Shown in pieces: positions 1 through 5,323 of a DNA stretch of 5,349 nt. Below the pieces are notes generated by a model that saw only the letters and a program-made list of their open reading frames with translations, searched no databases and was not told the DNA's origin. The stretch is from Candidatus Methylomirabilota bacterium (lineage in GTDB: Bacteria; Methylomirabilota; Methylomirabilia; Methylomirabilales; JACPAU01), in the NCBI GenBank assembly GCA_023249205.1, contig JAHFDC010000080.1:1-5349 (forward strand), written 5' to 3'. The number at the start of each line of letters is the position of its first letter. Position 1 is the first letter of the stretch. The translations under genes and the position numbers were made by a program.

Positions 1-882
1 TGCCGGGTCCTGATGCTCACCCCCCTCTCGGAGGCCGATCTCGGGGCGGTCATCGCGCGAGCCCTGGCGGATCCTGAACGGGGGCTCGGGGCGATCCCGC
101 TTACCCTGGAGGAGGCGGCCCTGAGCCACCTGGTGACGCAGGCGGCGGGGGACGCGCGGGCCGCCCTGAACATGCTGGAGGTGGCGGCCGACCTGCTCGG
201 CCCGGGGGGCGGGACCATCACGCTTGCCCTCGCGGAGGAGGCGGCGCAGCGGCGGGCGCTGCTCTACGACAAGGCGGGGGAGGAGCACTTCAACCTGATC
301 TCCGCGCTTCACAAGAGTCTCCGCGGGAGTGATCCGGACGCGAGCCTCTACTGGCTGGCCCGGATGCTGGCCGCGGGAGAGGATCCCCTCTACGTCGCGA
401 GACGCCTGGTCCGCTTCGCCTCCGAGGACGTCGGCACGGCCGACCCCCAGGCGCTCCCCGTGGCCGTTGCGGCCAAGGAGGCGTACCACTTCCTGGGATC
501 GCCCGAGGGAGAACTGGCGCTGGCCGAGTGCGTCTGCTACCTGGCCACCGCCCCCAAGAGCAACGCGGTCTACCGGGGCTACGGGGCCGCCCTGGAGGAT
601 GTCCGGACGGCGCCGGCGGCCCCGGTCCCGATGCACCTGCGCAACCCGGTGACGCCCCTGATGGGCGCCCTGGGCTACGGGGAGGAGTACCGCTATCCGC
701 ATGACGCCCCCGAAGCCCTCGTCCCCCAGCAGTACCTGCCCGACCCGCTCGTCGGGCGCCGCTACTACCGGCCGACGGACCGCGGGTTCGAGGCGGAGAT
801 CGGGCGGCGCCTCGCGGCGTGGCGGGAGGCGCTCGCGCGGCGCAGCGGCGCCGGCGGACCGCCGCCGCCGGCCCGGGAGTGA
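1..882 (+). CDS. rarA: RarA (MgsA-type) AAA+ recombination factor, 3' part
   Basis: Replication-associated recombination protein A is a clamp-loader-like AAA+ ATPase that acts at stalled or gapped replication forks. The reading frame is open from base 1 (TGC CGG GTC), so the gene starts outside the window; an ATG at 13 lies inside the protein and is not the start. The 293 residues seen cover the end of the ATPase domain and the whole C-terminal half. The sensor-2 type motif GDARAALNMLE is near residues 50-60 of the visible part. The family signature YDKAGEEHFNLISALHKS is near 89-106, followed by RGSDPDASLYWLARML and ARRLVRFASEDVG. The late motifs PVPMHLRNPVT, LGYG and QQYLPD of the tetramerisation domain are also present. 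Walker A and B would lie upstream and cannot be checked. The family is about 430-450 residues, so about a third is missing. The tail ends in a low-complexity Gly/Pro stretch. Identification is firm. Confidence 0.95.
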   Translation, partial: CRVLMLTPLSEADLGAVIARALADPERGLGAIPLTLEEAALSHLVTQAAGDARAALNMLEVAADLLGPGGGTITLALAEEAAQRRALLYDKAGEEHFNLISALHKSLRGSDPDASLYWLARMLAAGEDPLYVARRLVRFASEDVGTADPQALPVAVAAKEAYHFLGSPEGELALAECVCYLATAPKSNAVYRGYGAALEDVRTAPAAPVPMHLRNPVTPLMGALGYGEEYRYPHDAPEALVPQQYLPDPLVGRRYYRPTDRGFEAEIGRRLAAWREALARRSGAGGPPPPARE

Positions 883-912
883 ACGGGCGCAGACACATTC
901 GCGGCGCAGCAG

Positions 913-941
913 GGGCCGCGCACGACGACGGGCCGCGGCCC
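913..941 (+). other. GC-rich hairpin between rarA and the HU promoter
   Basis: GGGCCGCG (913-920) can pair with CGCGGCCC (934-941) to give an 8-bp stem with a 13-base loop. The 3' arm also lies in a perfect 12-base palindrome, GGGCCGCGGCCC (930-941). The structure begins about 30 bases after the rarA stop and ends on the base before the -35 box of the HU promoter. There is no T-run after it, so it is not a standard intrinsic terminator. It could slow or end rarA transcription, or be a protein site next to the promoter. The pairing is seen directly; the role is a guess. Confidence 0.4.
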
Positions 942-971
942 TTGACAGCCCTCGTGGCAGTTTGATATAGG
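942..971 (+). promoter_or_regulatory. Predicted sigma70-type promoter of the HU gene
   Basis: A perfect -35 box TTGACA (942-947) is followed after 18 bases by TATAGG (966-971), which matches the -10 consensus at its first four positions. A 17-base spacing to ATATAG is also possible. Transcription would begin near 978 and give a leader of about 40 bases before the HU start at 1017. The AT-rich box stands out against very GC-rich surroundings, which supports a real promoter. No operator is recognised apart from the palindrome touching the -35 box. Confidence 0.7.
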
Positions 972-1016
972 CCAAGGCATTTCCGGCTCGGAGATCACTG
1001 AGAAAGGGGGGCGGGG

Positions 1017-1289
1017 ATGACGAAGGCGCATCTCGTGGAGCGAATGGCGAAGGACGCGGGGGTGACGAAGAGGGCAGCGGAGGTGGCGCTGGGATCAGCG
1101 CTCAAGGGCATCCGGGACTCATTAAAAAAGGGAAAGAAGGTCACGCTGGTGGGATTCGGGACGTTCCAGGTCTCCCGGCGCGCGGCCCGCAACGGCCGGA
1201 ACCCTCAGACGGGAAACACGATCCGGATCCCGGCGACAAGAGTGCCACGCTTCAAGCCGGGAAAGGCATTCAAGGCCGCCGTACGCTAG
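1017..1289 (+). CDS. HU-family nucleoid DNA-binding protein
   Basis: This is a 90-residue protein, the normal length for HU/IHF subunits, which dimerise, bend DNA and help organise the nucleoid. It begins MTKAHLVERMA, with the helical dimerisation half at roughly residues 1-40. The signature VGFGTFQVSRRAARNGRNPQTG (near 45-66, given here in two overlapping parts: VGFGTFQVSRRAARN and RNGRNPQTG) leads into the DNA-binding beta arm. The C-terminal PRFKPGKAFKAAV is also typical. The ATG at 1017 is chosen because a purine-rich ribosome site (AGAAAGGGGGG, 1001-1011) lies just before it. The gene has its own promoter and stands alone, converging with ltaE. The sequence does not let me separate HU from IHF alpha or beta; the lone gene and the general motif favour HU. 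Lys/Arg content is high, as expected. Confidence 0.95.
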   Translation: MTKAHLVERMAKDAGVTKRAAEVALGSALKGIRDSLKKGKKVTLVGFGTFQVSRRAARNGRNPQTGNTIRIPATRVPRFKPGKAFKAAVR

Positions 1290-1296
1290 GGTCCGG

Positions 1297-1335
1297 CCGG
1301 CAGCGTCCAGGCATTACCGACCGTCGCGTTGCCGG
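1297..1335. terminator. Hairpin between convergent HU and ltaE genes, possible two-way terminator
   Basis: CCGGCAGCG (1297-1305) pairs with CGTTGCCGG (1327-1335) through 9 bp with one G-T wobble; the loop is 21 bases. It fills almost all of the 49-base gap between the HU stop and the ltaE stop, the usual place for a shared terminator. No T-run follows on either strand and the loop is large, so intrinsic termination would be weak. It could also act as a 3'-end barrier to exonucleases. The stem is visible; its function is inferred from position. Confidence 0.4.
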
Positions 1336-1338
1336 GGA

Positions 1339-2397
1339 TCAGGCGGGGCGGTCCGCACCGAGGTGCTGGGCCACGGCGGCCACGGCCGTGTCCATGTCCG
1401 CTGCCTCGACGTCCTTGTGCGTGACCATGCGGATGGCGGCGGGGCCGATGGCGAGCGCCCTCACTCCATCCGCAGCCAGGGCCCGCACGACGAGCGCGGC
1501 GGTGCGCGGCGGCGCCAGCCGGAAGATGACGATATTGGTCTGAACCCGAGCGGGGTCCAGGAGGACCCCGGGGATTCCAGCCAGCCCCTCCGCCAGCCGC
1601 TTCGCGTTCGCGTGGTCCACTTCCAGCCGGTCCACCATCTTCTCCAGCGCCACGATCCCTGGCGCGGCCAGCACGCCCGCCTGGCGCATCCCCCCGCCCA
1701 GCATCTTGCGGAAGCGACGCGCCCGGGCGATAAAGGCCGCCGGGCCGCAGAGGAGCGACCCCACCGGGGCGGAGAGGGCCTTCGAGAGGCAGAACATGAC
1801 GGAATCGGCGCAGGCGGCGATCGCGGTAGCCGGGACGCCCGTGGCGAGGGCGGCGTTGAAGATCCGGGCCCCGTCCAGGTGCACCGGGATTCCGCGGGCC
1901 AGGGCCAGAGCGGAAATCGCCTGAAGGGTCGCGAGCGGGTACACGCTCCCGCCCCCCCGGTTGTGGGTGTTCTCGAGACAGACGAGGCCGGTCGGGGGCG
2001 TGTGGACATCCGGGGAGCGCACCGCGGCCTCCACCTGGTCCGCGGTGAGGAGGCCGTCCCGTCCCGGCAGGGTGCGGAGCATCACGCCCGAGACAACCGC
2101 CGGGGCGCCCGACTCGTAGTGGAAGATATGGGCGTCCGCTTCCACGATCACCTCGTCTCCCCGGCGCGTGTGGGTGAGGAGGGCCACCTGGTTCCCCATG
2201 GTCCCCGAGGGGACGAGGAGGGCCGCCTCCTTCCCCAGTTTCGCCGCGGCCATCTCCTCCAGCCGGTTCACGGTCGGGTCCTCGCCGAACACGTCGTCCC
2301 CCAGGACGGCCGTCCGCATCGCCTCCCGCATCTCCTCCGTGGGGAGGGTGACGGTATCGCTCCGGAGGTCAATCACCCGGCCACTGTCTGTTCGCAT
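1339..2397 (-). CDS. ltaE: Low-specificity L-threonine aldolase
   Basis: This PLP-dependent fold-type I enzyme splits L-threonine and L-allo-threonine into glycine and acetaldehyde in the cytosol. The 352-residue protein has the usual family length. It starts with the hallmark [12 protein letters not shown] (residues 9-20) and [15 protein letters not shown] (33-47). The phosphate-binding SGTMGNQ is at 64-70. His90 in EADAHIF is the ring-stacking His. The [10 protein letters not shown] segment lies at 144-153 and HLDGAR, with Asp175 and Arg178, at 173-178. The Schiff-base lysine is Lys206 in [17 protein letters not shown]. No key residue is missing. The ATG at 2397 is preceded by GGAGG, but the 12-base spacing is long; a GTG at 2376 has no ribosome site and would cut close to the LRSDT motif. 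The gene is last in the apparent thiSGE-NYN-ltaE unit, 44 bases after the NYN stop. As a glycine source it may feed thiazole synthesis. Confidence 0.95.
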   Translation of the reverse strand: MRTDSGRVIDLRSDTVTLPTEEMREAMRTAVLGDDVFGEDPTVNRLEEMAAAKLGKEAALLVPSGTMGNQVALLTHTRRGDEVIVEADAHIFHYESGAPAVVSGVMLRTLPGRDGLLTADQVEAAVRSPDVHTPPTGLVCLENTHNRGGGSVYPLATLQAISALALARGIPVHLDGARIFNAALATGVPATAIAACADSVMFCLSKALSAPVGSLLCGPAAFIARARRFRKMLGGGMRQAGVLAAPGIVALEKMVDRLEVDHANAKRLAEGLAGIPGVLLDPARVQTNIVIFRLAPPRTAALVVRALAADGVRALAIGPAAIRMVTHKDVEAADMDTAVAAVAQHLGADRPA

Positions 2398-2423
2398 CCC
2401 GTTTCGCTGCCTCCGATCCCGGT

Positions 2424-2438
2424 CAGCCCCGAGGGCTG
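2424..2438 (-). other. Small perfect hairpin in the NYN-ltaE gap
   Basis: CAGCCC (2424-2429) and GGGCTG (2433-2438) form a 6-bp perfect stem with a 3-base loop. It sits between the NYN stop and the ltaE ribosome site. No T-run follows on the minus strand, so I do not call it a terminator. It could be a processing or partial attenuation point that sets ltaE expression apart from the thiamine genes, or chance in GC-rich DNA. Confidence 0.3.
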
Positions 2439-2441
2439 TCG

Positions 2442-2948
2442 CTAGAGTTTCCTCAGCCGCGCCCGGCGGACCCGCTCCTCCTTCGGGAGCCGGCGGCTCG
2501 GCCCCTTCCCCTTGGCCGGAGCGGAGGGCGCTTCTTCCTCCTCCTCCAGCCCCTTGAGGACGCCAAGGGCCGCCGCCTCCAGGCGGGCCCCGAACTCTTC
2601 TGCCGTCACGGCCGCTGCCCCGGCCCCCAGGGCGGAGGCCGCCACCGCCGCGTCGGAACTCACGACGACCGCGCCACCACCGCCCTGCTTCAAGAGCCGG
2701 GCGATCACGGCATCCGCCGTCTCGCCCGCCCGGGAGAAGCAGACGGTCAGCCCTCCGGCCCCGCTGGATGCGCTCGAACCGCCTGCCCCGTCGAAGACAA
2801 CGGTGATGGCATGCCCTCGCGCGCGCCGGTAGGCCCGAAGGTGCGCGCAGAGCGCCTCCCGCCCCGCCTGGAGCCCCTCGGCCTGCTCCACGGCCTTCAG
2901 TTCAGGGAGCCGCCGGATGACGTTATATCCATCCACCAGGATGCGCAA
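2442..2948 (-). CDS. NYN-domain (YacP-like) RNA-binding or RNase-like protein
   Basis: This 168-residue protein opens with [13 protein letters not shown], the diagnostic start of the YacP-type NYN domain, a PIN-like fold; Bacillus subtilis YacP (Rae1) is a ribosome-linked endoribonuclease. Acidic residues expected at the metal site are visible: Asp6 in VDGYN, Asp53 in VVFDG, Asp79 in GETADAVI and Asp99 in VVSSD. The domain covers about residues 1-130. A run of five Glu (135-139), a Ala/Pro/Lys linker and a very basic end ([17 protein letters not shown]) follow; the basic tail could bind RNA. The start is a TTG at 2948 with GAGG seven bases before it, and the DGYN motif leaves no room for a later start. 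The gap to the thiE stop is 9 bases, so co-transcription with thiE is likely. No known role links it to thiamine. Family assignment is firm; nuclease activity is inferred. Confidence 0.88.
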   Translation of the reverse strand: MRILVDGYNVIRRLPELKAVEQAEGLQAGREALCAHLRAYRRARGHAITVVFDGAGGSSASSGAGGLTVCFSRAGETADAVIARLLKQGGGGAVVVSSDAAVAASALGAGAAAVTAEEFGARLEAAALGVLKGLEEEEEAPSAPAKGKGPSRRLPKEERVRRARLRKL

Positions 2949-2957
2949 GGAGGGACC

Positions 2958-3608
2958 TCAGGCCGGAAAAGGCGCCCGGCGAACGGCTGAAAGGAGCGCT
3001 CGCGTGGCCGCGGCGACGTCCCGCGCGGTCATCACGGCTGAGATGACGGCCACCCCGTCGGCTCCAGCCTCGAGGGTCTCGCCGGCGTTCTGCGCGGTGA
3101 TCCCGCCCACGGCGAGGATCGGGCAGGCGACTGCGGGCCGGACCTGTCGGATGAGGACCGGGCCGGCGGGCGGGCCGTAAGGGGCCTTCGAGGCGGTCGG
3201 GAAAATCGGGCCAAGAAGGATAAAATCCGCGCCGCCCGAGGCGGCCTCGAGCGCCTCCTCCCGGGTGTGGCAGGAGACTCCCATGCGCATCCCCGGCCGG
3301 AGCAGGGGGCGCACCGCCGCAGGGGGGAGGCTCCGTCGCGTCAGGTGGACCCCATCGGCCCCCACCCCCAGCGCCACGTCCACCCGGTCGTTGATCAGGA
3401 GAAGCGCGCCCGCAGGACGCGTCCGGGTCAGAAGGCTCTCCGCCAGGCGGCAGAGTTCGCGGGCGGGCAGGTCTTTCTCCCGCAACTGAAAGGCCCTGGC
3501 GCCACCTGCCAGGGCCGAGGCGATGACCTCCTCCAGCGACCGGCTACCCGTCTGCTGCCGGTCGGTTATGACGTAGAGCCCCCAAGAAGCCGCCTCCCCC
3601 CTAGGCAA
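2958..3608 (-). CDS. thiE: Thiamine phosphate synthase family protein (ThiE, or TenI-like)
   Basis: This 216-residue TIM-barrel protein belongs to the ThiE/TenI family. ThiE joins HMP-PP to thiazole phosphate to give thiamine phosphate; TenI tautomerises the ThiG product. Visible motifs are LYVITDR (11-17), FQLREKD with Gln41, Arg43 and Lys45 (pyrophosphate side), INDRVD with Asn73 and Asp74, GVSCHT (110-115), [13 protein letters not shown] with Lys141, AVGGI (166-170) and the phosphate loop VISA (188-191). These favour ThiE over TenI. However, the family motif HLGQED is here HLTRRSLP, so the second Mg ligand (Asp112 in the B. subtilis enzyme) is Ser93. That leaves ThiE function likely but not certain. 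The start is a TTG at 3608: the preceding in-frame codon is a stop, and GGAGGGG lies just before it. It overlaps the thiG stop by 8 bases, indicating translational coupling. Confidence 0.85.
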   Translation of the reverse strand: MPRGEAASWGLYVITDRQQTGSRSLEEVIASALAGGARAFQLREKDLPARELCRLAESLLTRTRPAGALLLINDRVDVALGVGADGVHLTRRSLPPAAVRPLLRPGMRMGVSCHTREEALEAASGGADFILLGPIFPTASKAPYGPPAGPVLIRQVRPAVACPILAVGGITAQNAGETLEAGADGVAVISAVMTARDVAAATRALLSAVRRAPFPA

Positions 3609-4377
3609 TCATCCCCTCCAGCGGCGAAGACGCGGTGGCGTAGAGCTTCTTGGGGATCCGCCCAGCGAGGTACGCTAACCGCCCGGCCTCGACGGCGTAG
3701 CGCATGGCGGTGGCCATCGCGACCGGATCCTGCGCGCCGGCGATGGCGGTGTTCATCAGAACCCCTTCGCAGCCGAGCTCCATGGCGATCGCGGCGTCCG
3801 AGGCGGTCCCCACCCCGGCGTCCACGATGACCGGGATCTTCACCGCCTCCAGTATAATCCGGATGTTGTACGGGTTGCGGATGCCGAGCCCGGAGCCGAT
3901 GGGCGCGCCGAGCGGCATCACCGCCGCCGCGCCGGCATCCTCCAGTTTCTTCGCCACCACCACGTCGTCGTTGGTGTACGGGAGGACCACGAACCCCTCC
4001 TTCACCAGGACCCGGGTGGCCTCCACCAGGCCCTCGGTGTCGGGGTAGAGCGTTTTCTCGTCGCCGATCACCTCCAGTTTGACCCAGTTGGAGAGGCCCA
4101 CCTCCCGGCCGAGCCGCGCGTACCGGATGGCGTCCTCCGCCGTGTAGCAGGCGGCGGTGTTCGGGAGAAGCGTGTAGCGCGACTCGTCAATGTAGTTCAG
4201 CAAGGACTCCTGGGTGCGGTCCAGGTTCACCCGCCGGACCGCGACCGTCACGATCTGGGCTCCCGAGGCCTCGTGGGCCCGCTGCATCGTGGCATTATCG
4301 GGATACTTCCCCGTCCCGACGATCAGCCGGGAGCGAAACTCCCTGCCGCCCAGTCGAAGGGGATCCTGGGTCACCAT
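3601..4377 (-). CDS. thiG: Thiazole synthase ThiG
   Basis: ThiG builds thiazole phosphate from 1-deoxy-D-xylulose 5-phosphate, dehydroglycine and ThiS-thiocarboxylate sulfur. The 258-residue protein has the family length. Motifs in order are [14 protein letters not shown] (18-31), [10 protein letters not shown] (43-52), [16 protein letters not shown] (70-85), [17 protein letters not shown] (97-113) with the Schiff-base Lys100, VLPYTNDD (131-138), [13 protein letters not shown] (154-166), [14 protein letters not shown] (182-195) and [15 protein letters not shown] (205-219). All are intact. The frame is open up to 4611, but the ATG at 4377 is the start: AAGGAGG lies six bases before it and the protein aligns from MVTQDPL; the longer version would begin inside the terminator. 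The start overlaps the thiS stop by 7 bases (ATGGTGA) and the stop overlaps thiE, so the three genes are coupled. No thiO, thiH or thiF is in the window. Confidence 0.97.
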   Translation of the reverse strand: MVTQDPLRLGGREFRSRLIVGTGKYPDNATMQRAHEASGAQIVTVAVRRVNLDRTQESLLNYIDESRYTLLPNTAACYTAEDAIRYARLGREVGLSNWVKLEVIGDEKTLYPDTEGLVEATRVLVKEGFVVLPYTNDDVVVAKKLEDAGAAAVMPLGAPIGSGLGIRNPYNIRIILEAVKIPVIVDAGVGTASDAAIAMELGCEGVLMNTAIAGAQDPVAMATAMRYAVEAGRLAYLAGRIPKKLYATASSPLEGMIA

Positions 4378-4595
4378 GCCGCCCCTCCTTCCCCCGCCCC
4401 GCCTGCCATAAAAGTGATGATCTCTACCGTGTCCCCGTCCTTCAGAACCACCTCCGGGAACCGCTCCCGTTTGAGGATCGTCCCGTTCAGTTGCACCGCC
4501 ACCCGTTGCGGATGGATCTTGAGATCGTCGAGCAGACCCGTCACGCTCAGGCCCTCGCGCCCTTGCTGCATCCTCCCATTCACCTTCAACTGCAT
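4371..4595 (-). CDS. thiS: Sulfur carrier protein ThiS with C-terminal extension
   Basis: ThiS is a small ubiquitin-fold protein that carries sulfur as a C-terminal thiocarboxylate and gives it to ThiG. The 74 residues start MQLKVNG and include [15 protein letters not shown] (32-46), [16 protein letters not shown] (51-66). Family members normally end at the Gly-Gly, here residues 65-66, because the free glycine is adenylated by ThiF. Here translation goes on for eight residues, AGEGGAAW, before the stop. Those codons also hold the ribosome site and start of thiG. Another Gly-Gly lies at 70-71. The ATG at 4595 is preferred: an upstream ATG at 4643 lies in the riboswitch-terminator region. A run of six G (4600-4605) just before the start serves as a weak ribosome site, placed right after the terminator T-run. 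The gene is first in the TPP-controlled unit. Confidence 0.93.
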   Translation of the reverse strand: MQLKVNGRMQQGREGLSVTGLLDDLKIHPQRVAVQLNGTILKRERFPEVVLKDGDTVEIITFMAGGAGEGGAAW

Positions 4596-4605
4596 CAAGC
4601 CCCCC

Positions 4606-4639
4606 AAACACAAAAGGCTACCTCCAGGGGGAGGCAGCC
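4606..4639 (-). terminator. Intrinsic terminator of the thi leader (riboswitch expression platform)
   Basis: On the minus strand GGCTGCCTCC (4639-4630) pairs with GGAGGTAGCC (4625-4616) through 10 bp with one G-U pair and a 4-base loop, followed at once by TTTTGTGTTT (4615-4606). This is a textbook rho-independent terminator. It lies between the TPP aptamer and the thiS start, 10 bases before the ATG, so it can stop transcription ahead of the whole unit. A competing antiterminator is possible: AGGCA(A)GC (4656-4649) can pair with GCTGCCT (4638-4632), using part of the aptamer P1 3' arm and the terminator 5' arm. Confidence 0.9.
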
Positions 4640-4646
4640 TCACATC

Positions 4647-4734
4647 CCGCTTGCCTACGCCGGCATTACCCGGATCAGGTCATGAGGGTTGCCCCGCGCC
4701 ACCGCGGGACTCTCAGCAACGCCACCCCTAGCGG
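4647..4734 (-). promoter_or_regulatory. TPP riboswitch aptamer (THI element)
   Basis: The aptamer matches the conserved THI-box closely. CTGAGA (4716-4711) is followed by an optional stem P3 extension CCCGC/GCGGG (4708-4704 with 4697-4693), then ACCCTCATGACCTGATC and the core GGGTAATGCCGGCGTAGG (ending 4654). The outer stem P1 is closed by CCGCT (4734-4730) with AGCGG (4651-4647). In this class, thiamine pyrophosphate binding folds the aptamer and stabilises P1. Here the downstream terminator at 4639-4606 implies transcription termination when TPP is high. It controls thiS, thiG, thiE and probably the NYN gene and ltaE. Binding and the OFF direction are known for the class and not measured here. 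Confidence 0.96.
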
Positions 4735-4741
4735 TGCCATA

Positions 4742-4771
4742 AGGCTACTATGGAAAACCTGGGTCTGTCAA
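4742..4771 (-). promoter_or_regulatory. Predicted promoter of the TPP-riboswitch transcript
   Basis: A perfect -35 box TTGACA lies at 4771-4766 on the minus strand. The best-spaced -10 candidates are weak: TAGCCT (4747-4742, 18-base spacing) or TAGTAG (4750-4745, 15-base spacing). Either would start RNA within a few bases of 4735-4738, directly before the aptamer P1 stem at 4734, which is the expected geometry. The -35 box contains the stop codon of the Nudix gene (4770-4768), so this promoter overlaps the end of that gene. The transcript may also receive read-through from the Nudix gene. Confidence 0.55.
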
Positions 4772-5205
4772 CGCGCCTCTTGGGCGAGGGCAAGGGCCCG
4801 GGCGAGCACCGCGCCGAGCCCCTCTGTCAGAGGAAGGGCCGCCCACTCGTCGCGGTGGAGCCAGCGGACCGCGGCGGCATCGGAGCCGGCCCGGGGCTCG
4901 CCCGCGACCCAGCGGGCCAGGTAGTCAATGATGACATAGTGAAACCGGATCCGTCCGGCGTCGTCGCGCACGACCCGGTCCAGGACCTCCACCACCGGGC
5001 CCACCTCCACCTCCACCCCACACTCCTCCCGGAGCTCCCGAACCACCGCGTCCTGGAGGCGCTCCCCCACCTTGACCGCCCCCCCGGGGACGGTCCAGCG
5101 ACCCGCGCTCGGCTCCCGCCCCCGCTGGACGAGGAGCACCTTCCCGTCCCGGACCACGATGCCGCCCACGGCCACGATGGGCCGCTCGGGATACTCCCGC
5201 TCCAC
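4768..5205 (-). CDS. Nudix hydrolase (MutT / ADP-ribose pyrophosphatase type)
   Basis: Nudix enzymes hydrolyse nucleoside diphosphates linked to another group; the exact substrate cannot be read here. With the start chosen, the protein has 145 residues. It begins VEREYPERPIVAVGGIVV, then has a perfect Nudix box from Gly42 to Val64 (GX5EX7REUXEEXGU), including GAVKVGE, RELREECGV and the metal-binding Glu residues. The frame stays open to a TTG at 5307, but the GTG at 5205 is preferred. It has GAGGG seven bases before it, it fits the family N-terminus, and the longer version would run through the facing fmdB promoter and would have a poorly conserved Ala/Pro/Gly-rich lead. The gene lies directly upstream of the thiamine riboswitch on the same strand but before its promoter, so it is not under TPP control. 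No clear promoter for it was found. Confidence 0.9.
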   Translation of the reverse strand: MEREYPERPIVAVGGIVVRDGKVLLVQRGREPSAGRWTVPGGAVKVGERLQDAVVRELREECGVEVEVGPVVEVLDRVVRDDAGRIRFHYVIIDYLARWVAGEPRAGSDAAAVRWLHRDEWAALPLTEGLGAVLARALALAQEAR

Positions 5206-5225
5206 CGGATCGCCCTCGGCAGACT

Positions 5226-5254
5226 TTGACAAACCGGCTTCCTTATCGTAAACT
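5226..5254 (+). promoter_or_regulatory. Predicted sigma70-type promoter of the fmdB-type gene
   Basis: TTGACA (5226-5231) and TAAACT (5249-5254) are separated by exactly 17 bases. The -35 box is perfect and the -10 box matches 4 of 6 consensus bases, including the two key outer positions and the second A. RNA would start near 5261, leaving a leader of about 60 GC-rich bases. This is the strongest promoter in the window. It lies in the 118-base gap between the divergent Nudix and fmdB-type genes. Confidence 0.75.
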
Positions 5255-5307
5255 GATACTTCGCCCGGCGCCCGGCCGAGGGGGGCCAGGGGAGCCGGGC
5301 CAGGCAA

Positions 5308-5316
5308 AAGGAGGTG
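5308..5316 (+). promoter_or_regulatory. Ribosome binding site that fixes the fmdB-type start
   Basis: AAGGAGGTG (5308-5316) is a nearly full match to the anti-Shine-Dalgarno complement. It stands about 9 bases before the GTG at 5324, and so selects GTG as the start of the partial gene at the window end. Confidence 0.8.
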
Positions 5317-5323
5317 TCTCCCG

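Noticed and set aside
290..898. Minus-strand open frame of 202 codons opposite rarA
   Set aside because: Arg/Pro/Gly-rich sequence with no motif, antisense to strongly conserved RarA sequence.
1363..2445. Long plus-strand open frame of 360 codons opposite ltaE
   Set aside because: Its product is rich in Arg, Gly, His and Pro with no recognisable domain, and it lies fully antisense to a clear threonine aldolase. It is a by-product of high GC.
3267..3830. Plus-strand open frame of 187 codons across thiE and thiG
   Set aside because: Antisense to two conserved thiamine genes and low in recognisable sequence; no ribosome site or promoter seen.
4371..4403. A simple frameshift explaining the ThiS tail
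   Set aside because: I tried a single lost or gained G in the G-rich stretch after the Gly-Gly codons and found no stop right after them. The tail is best reported as read, though a sequence error is not excluded.
4378..4611. Possible 78-residue N-terminal extension of ThiG
   Set aside because: It would begin in the terminator and overlap thiS in another frame. The ATG at 4377 has a strong ribosome site and fits the family.
4596..4643. Possible 16-residue N-terminal extension of ThiS from an ATG at 4643
   Set aside because: That start lies in the riboswitch-terminator segment; the conserved ThiS start MQLKVNG is at 4595.
5206..5300. Minus-strand promoter for the Nudix gene
   Set aside because: Only weak pairs such as TTTACG with TCAAAG at 17-base spacing were seen; the match is too poor to call.
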